In this document: positions 60,052 to 64,000 of the stretch, piece after piece
Layout: each line of letters opens with the position of its first letter
How positions within the stretch are numbered: the stretch's first letter is position 1
NCBI RefSeq assembly: GCF_009727055.1
Contig: NC_052351.1
Span: forward strand, 12,471,019-12,535,018
DNA length: 64,000 bases
Source of the DNA: Benincasa hispida
Taxonomy: Eukaryota > Streptophyta > Magnoliopsida > Cucurbitales > Cucurbitaceae
Direction: 5' to 3'
Notes under the pieces: generated by a model
The model's input: only the letters and a program-made list of their open reading frames with translations
Told to the model about the DNA's origin: nothing
Database searches by the model: none
Position numbers and translations under genes: made by a program

Positions 60052-62106
60052 TGAAGAAAATCAAACATGACGATTTCCATGAGCAGCGGAAGGGAACGTT
60101 CCAAATTCCATTCAGATTGAACATAAACAATTACAGTCTAAGAACGGAAACTAATAAGTCATGCATATACATAAATTACAGCATGCTAAACGATGACACA
60201 AGGGATAGAGGATGCATCCCTTTCAAGAACCATTCTTTAAGAATCTCTCGAACAATCTACAATGCGTCCAAAGACAGCAACACACGAACGTAACGATCAC
60301 CACACGAACAACACGAATACCCAATAACTCCTCGAACCCAATCGAGTCTAACTCGATCCATGAACTGAATGAGGACACCACCACAATGGTTACCTTGTTA
60401 TTCTCGGTGTGAGAATCCAAGAGTTATGGGCTATGTATGATCTTAGCTTGAGGAAGAGACTGGAGGTCTACGATCGAGTTGATCAAGCAAGTGGGAGATA
60501 AGAAGCTGTCTATCGTATTGACGATGTGTTCGATCGTTTAGTAAACGACAACCTATTGTATAGACGTAGCCACTCGATCGTGTAGCAATGATCAGCTGAA
60601 TGACTATCGTATAGTCAACTCTACACGATCGTTTAGTCTCTGTCAACACTATCGCTCAGTAAAAATCTTTTACTTGATAACTTGTCTCTGTGAGAACTTT
60701 CCGAATGAGGCATCTTCTAAAATTAGGAAAAAAAATTTCCTTTTATCTCATGGTTACCATAAAACTACCAATAATCACCCACTCAATCGGTTATTAGAGA
60801 AAAAGAAATTATTTATCATATAATTAATATATTATAAATAAATATGATAACCAACATACCATATTATATTTATATCATATAGTTTTAATATTTCATCTCA
60901 TGAAACATACAAACCATAGTTCTTTTTCTATTTTACGGTACTTAATGTAAATCATATTTACAATAATTCCTCCACTTGATTTATCCCATATATCATACGA
61001 ATTATATCACATATAATTGAATTTCCTCTTGTTAATTTAAACACTTCAAATCAACCCCAAAATATTATTCTCAAGTTGAATTCATTGAGCTACCAAAGGG
61101 ACTTTATGGACTTGTAGCTTGAAGCTCTAACTGTACGTGAATAACTGACTAAACGCTTTAGTCACAAGATCCACCGCCCGTTAACTGCCAAGCATTTCAC
61201 TAAAGACCGAAAACTGCACTCTTCTCATTACAGATATATTTATGTCTCCATATCAACCAATCAACAGTGTGATAACCCTTCATAGATCGCTCGTAAATAC
61301 AATTGGACCAATTTTCCGTTTTGCCCCTGTAGTTACATCTAACTCCTTAAGTACCGTTGATTTCTCTAATGAACAATAAGTCATAGTCCTACTATGACTA
61401 GGTCCTCTCTTCCAAAGAGAAGATGTGACCACTATGTTCAAGATCCAAAATCAACCCTTAAGGAAGCAATCTATCTATTTACCCCTACTTTGGAGAAGGA
61501 GTGAATTCTGTCTTGTGTAACTGAGTTCCCAGCTCCCCAATCAGACAAATCTCCAAAAAGGTAGGCTTGTTGAGTTGGCAATCTAGTCACTCTCACCCAT
61601 ACTAATCAAAGGACCGATCTCATAGGCAGGAATTTCCAAAACACTCAGGATTAAGGTCATATCACCTATGGTCGTTTTAGTGAGATGTAAGTCTCAATTA
61701 TCAACAGCATTATATAAAGAAACAAATAATCTTGTGGTTCGGTCTTATACAAACTCTTTGTATATGACACCCCTGCTCGCTTTTCTCCACATGAATGGTT
61801 AGGATAAACCATCTGTAGTAGTTTACAACACTTGAAAACCTTTACAAAGCGGGTCGTATCCGTAGTGTCACCAAGATAAGGTATCCTTTCTTTATTCTTA
61901 TACTACAGACCTTTTAGGTTATTACTTAAGGTATGATCCACTTGTATATCTCAAATATATGCTTAAGTTTACATAAAATAACCACGGATCTTTGTTTATT
62001 GGATATGAGTAAATGCAAATAAAATAACTCTTATTTGATTAATAACAATGTGTACAGAGTTTACAAACTACAAGACTCCAAGTGAATTAGAACACAAATC
62101 CCAACA
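60052..62106 (-). mobile_element. Solo LTR (family A, antisense), 2055 bp
   Basis: Left end TGAAGAAAATCAAAC, right end ACACAAATCCCAACA. A perfect CCACT duplication lies at 60047-60051 and 62107-62111. It lies between the RNase H tail and the polypurine tract of the composite element. A CGATCG cluster lies at 60464-60660. Confidence 0.95.
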
Positions 62107-62111
62107 CCACT

Positions 62112-62133
62112 AGCTTTAGGTCAAGTGAGAGAT
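62112..62133 (+). promoter_or_regulatory. Polypurine tract of the composite copia element
   Basis: CAAGTGAGAGAT directly precedes the 3' LTR start TGTTGGGG at 62134. This is the expected plus-strand priming site. Confidence 0.75.
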
Positions 62134-64000
62134 TGTTGGGGTTGATGCCCTAAATCTCCTAGGGTCTCATAGTTTGTAATTATAATGTACAAACATTTTA
62201 TTTATGTAATTATGTGATATTTTATTTCAAAATTAGTTGCATTAACTACAAACCAATAAACTAACATCCAAGGTTATCTTGTAACTTAAACATTTATGTA
62301 GAGACATACGGGTGGATCATGTTTAAGTGATAATCTAAATTATCTGTAGTAGATGGATAAGGCTGGATATCTTATCCTTGTGACATTACAAGTATGCCCC
62401 GCTTCGTAGATGTTACAAATTGTTGTAAAGTGCTACAAATAATCTGATCCTGATCATTCATGTGGAAACATGTGAGCGAAAATATTCTATACAAAGGAGT
62501 TTGTATAAGATCGGACCACGAAATGTAACGTCGTTCATAATAGAGACTTACATTTCACTAGGATGACCATAGATAACATGACCTGAATCTTGAGTGAGTT
62601 GTGAAATCCTACCTATAAGGGCAGTTCTTTGATTTGTATAGGTGAGAGTGGCCAGATCATCGACTCAACAAGTCTACCATTTTGGGGATTACTCTGATTG
62701 GGGAGCTGAGAACACAACTACATAAGAAGGAATTCACTCCTTCCCCAATGTCGGGGCAAGTAGATAAATTGCTCTCTTAAGGATTGATTCCAAAGCTTGA
62801 ATAATATGGAGCCACACCCTCTCCTGGTCAGAGAGAGGTTTGATCATAATTGGACTATGATTTATTGTTCATTAGAGGGATCAGTGGTACTTAAGGAGTT
62901 AGATGTAACTACAGGGAAAAAACGATAATTTTGGTCCAACTGTACTTACGAGTAATTTTCGAAGGGTCTTGTACTATTGATTGGTTATATCCAATGGACA
63001 CAAAATTATATCTGTAGTGCGAAAAGTACAACTATCGGTCTTTAGTGGAGTGTCCGAAAATTAACAGATGGTGAATAATTTAATTAAAGAGTTCAACTAA
63101 TTATTCACGTATCGTTGGAACTTCAAGTTACAGGTCCATGAGGTCCCCTCAATAGCTCAACGGGATTTAATGAGATCAATTTTTTTATTAATTTGAGTTG
63201 TTCAAATTAATTGAGGGAATTAATTATATATGATATAATCACTATAATATATTTGATACATTATATATTAAGTATTTATGAGAGAAAACAAATATTTGAA
63301 TATAATTTAAATATTAATTATATAAATTGGATTCATATAATTAAATTTAATATAAATATGATTTATATTGAAAGTCATTGGTGAGAGAAAATTGAAGCTA
63401 TAGACTATATTATATTTGATACAATATAAAAACTATAGATTATATGTTATATGTGATATAACATATAGTTATGTATATATGTATAATAAATTAGTTATAT
63501 ATATATATATATATATATATANNNNNNNNNNNNNNNNNNNNATATTATAATAACTTAAATTAAATTATTTTTTAAAATTAATTATTTTATATTTGAATTA
63601 TTGAGAGGGAATTAACTTCCCTCCCCAATTTTCTTTCCACTCACGTATCATATGGGTGGTTGACAAAGAGAGATGGAAATCTTCTTTTTCTCCTTCTTTG
63701 CCATTGTTTTTTGAAGATACAGAAGAGTTCTGTATTTTTTCTTTAAAAAAATTCTTCCTCTCTTCTCAATCATTCCCTTCCATTCCAAAATCACGAGAGT
63801 CCACAACTCTTGGGTTCTCATCCCAAAGAATACTGCGGTAATCATTGTGGTGTTGTCCATTTGTTATAGAGGAATTCCATTGAAAAAAGTCTTCAAATGT
63901 AAGGAATTTCTAAAACCTTTTTAATTATTCTGTAATTCTTATGAGCATGTTGTATTTTTAGTTTTTATTTAATGCATAATTGTTTCTTTTTCTGTAAAAA
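62134..64000 (+). mobile_element. 3' LTR of the composite copia element, cut by window end
   Basis: Starts TGTTGGGGTTGATGCCC. It is collinear with the pieces of the 5' LTR; the last base aligns to about 55768, so roughly 70 bp lie beyond the window. It contains no nested insertion. A (TA)n run ends at a 20-N gap (63522-63541). The total LTR length should be near 1.94 kb. Confidence 0.88.
63496..63541. other. (TA)n run and 20-base assembly gap
   Basis: Alternating TA at 63496-63521 is followed by 20 N (63522-63541). The assembly broke at the dinucleotide repeat. The true gap size is unknown. Confidence 0.95.

Larger units (their letters stand above)
48388..64000 (+). mobile_element. Composite Ty1/copia element (family A) with four nested solo LTRs
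   Basis: 5' LTR 48388-55838 (in pieces), primer binding site 55841-55853, gag from 58017, partial pol to about 59950, polypurine tract just before 62134, 3' LTR from 62134 to beyond the window. Insertions: 48401-50013 (Ty3-type LTR), 50205-52313, 52824-54937 and 60052-62106 (antisense family-A LTRs). Without them the part inside the window is about 7.7 kb. The integrase core and nearly all RT are deleted, so it cannot move on its own. It is the only copy in the window that ties family-A LTRs to internal copia sequence. Confidence 0.85.

Noticed and set aside
1..64000. tRNA or rRNA genes
   Set aside because: No cloverleaf with A and B boxes or rRNA-like block was noticed; the tRNA-like words at 46398 and 55841 are retroelement primer binding sites.

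Overview
This is eukaryotic nuclear DNA from a flowering plant, very AT-rich and dominated by LTR retrotransposons. Both host genes have GT-AG introns, and the repeats are plant Ty1/copia, Athila-like Ty3 and CACTA-type elements. The repeat types suggest a cucurbit, but that is inference from family resemblance, not proof. No bacterial operon, CRISPR array, rRNA or tRNA gene was seen.

Two host genes look intact, both on the minus strand. Gene 1 (3772-5646, three exons, 207 aa) encodes a probable plastid membrane protein with a Gly-rich segment. Gene 2 (43366-45576, five exons, 228 aa) encodes an NTF2-like protein with a probable plastid transit peptide and a C-terminal membrane anchor. Both were rebuilt exon by exon and every junction keeps the frame.

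Almost everything else is nested transposons. One LTR family (about 1.9-2.1 kb, TG...CA, 5-bp target duplications) occurs at least 14 times: as the two LTRs of a composite Ty1/copia element (48388 to beyond 64000), as ten solo LTRs with both ends in the window, and as two partial copies at the left edge.

Layout: 1-1843, two nested partial LTRs (-). 1844-3430, dead copia RT/RNase H. 3772-5646, gene 1. 5845-6375, foldback MITE. 6536-8640, 5' LTR, gag and start of integrase of a second copia family. 8641-22016, Ty3 coding sequence (apparently two elements joined near 11806) split by three solo LTRs. 22017-25479, a Ty3 tail and its LTR. 25480-32418, the 3' half of the second copia family, split by a solo LTR that itself contains a solo LTR. 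32772-41717, a solo LTR split by an antisense solo LTR and by a 4.9-kb CACTA-like element carrying exon-like gene fragments. 41718-43365, intergenic with a diverged repeat pair. 43366-45576, gene 2. 46261-48387, a small copia/TRIM-like fragment with an inserted minisatellite-bearing DNA element. 48388-64000, the composite copia element, its 5' LTR split by three solo LTRs and its interior by a fourth.

Retroelement coding regions are decayed (stops, frameshifts, lost catalytic residues, large deletions). The main story is insertional stratigraphy: target duplications at most insertions let the order of events be read directly.
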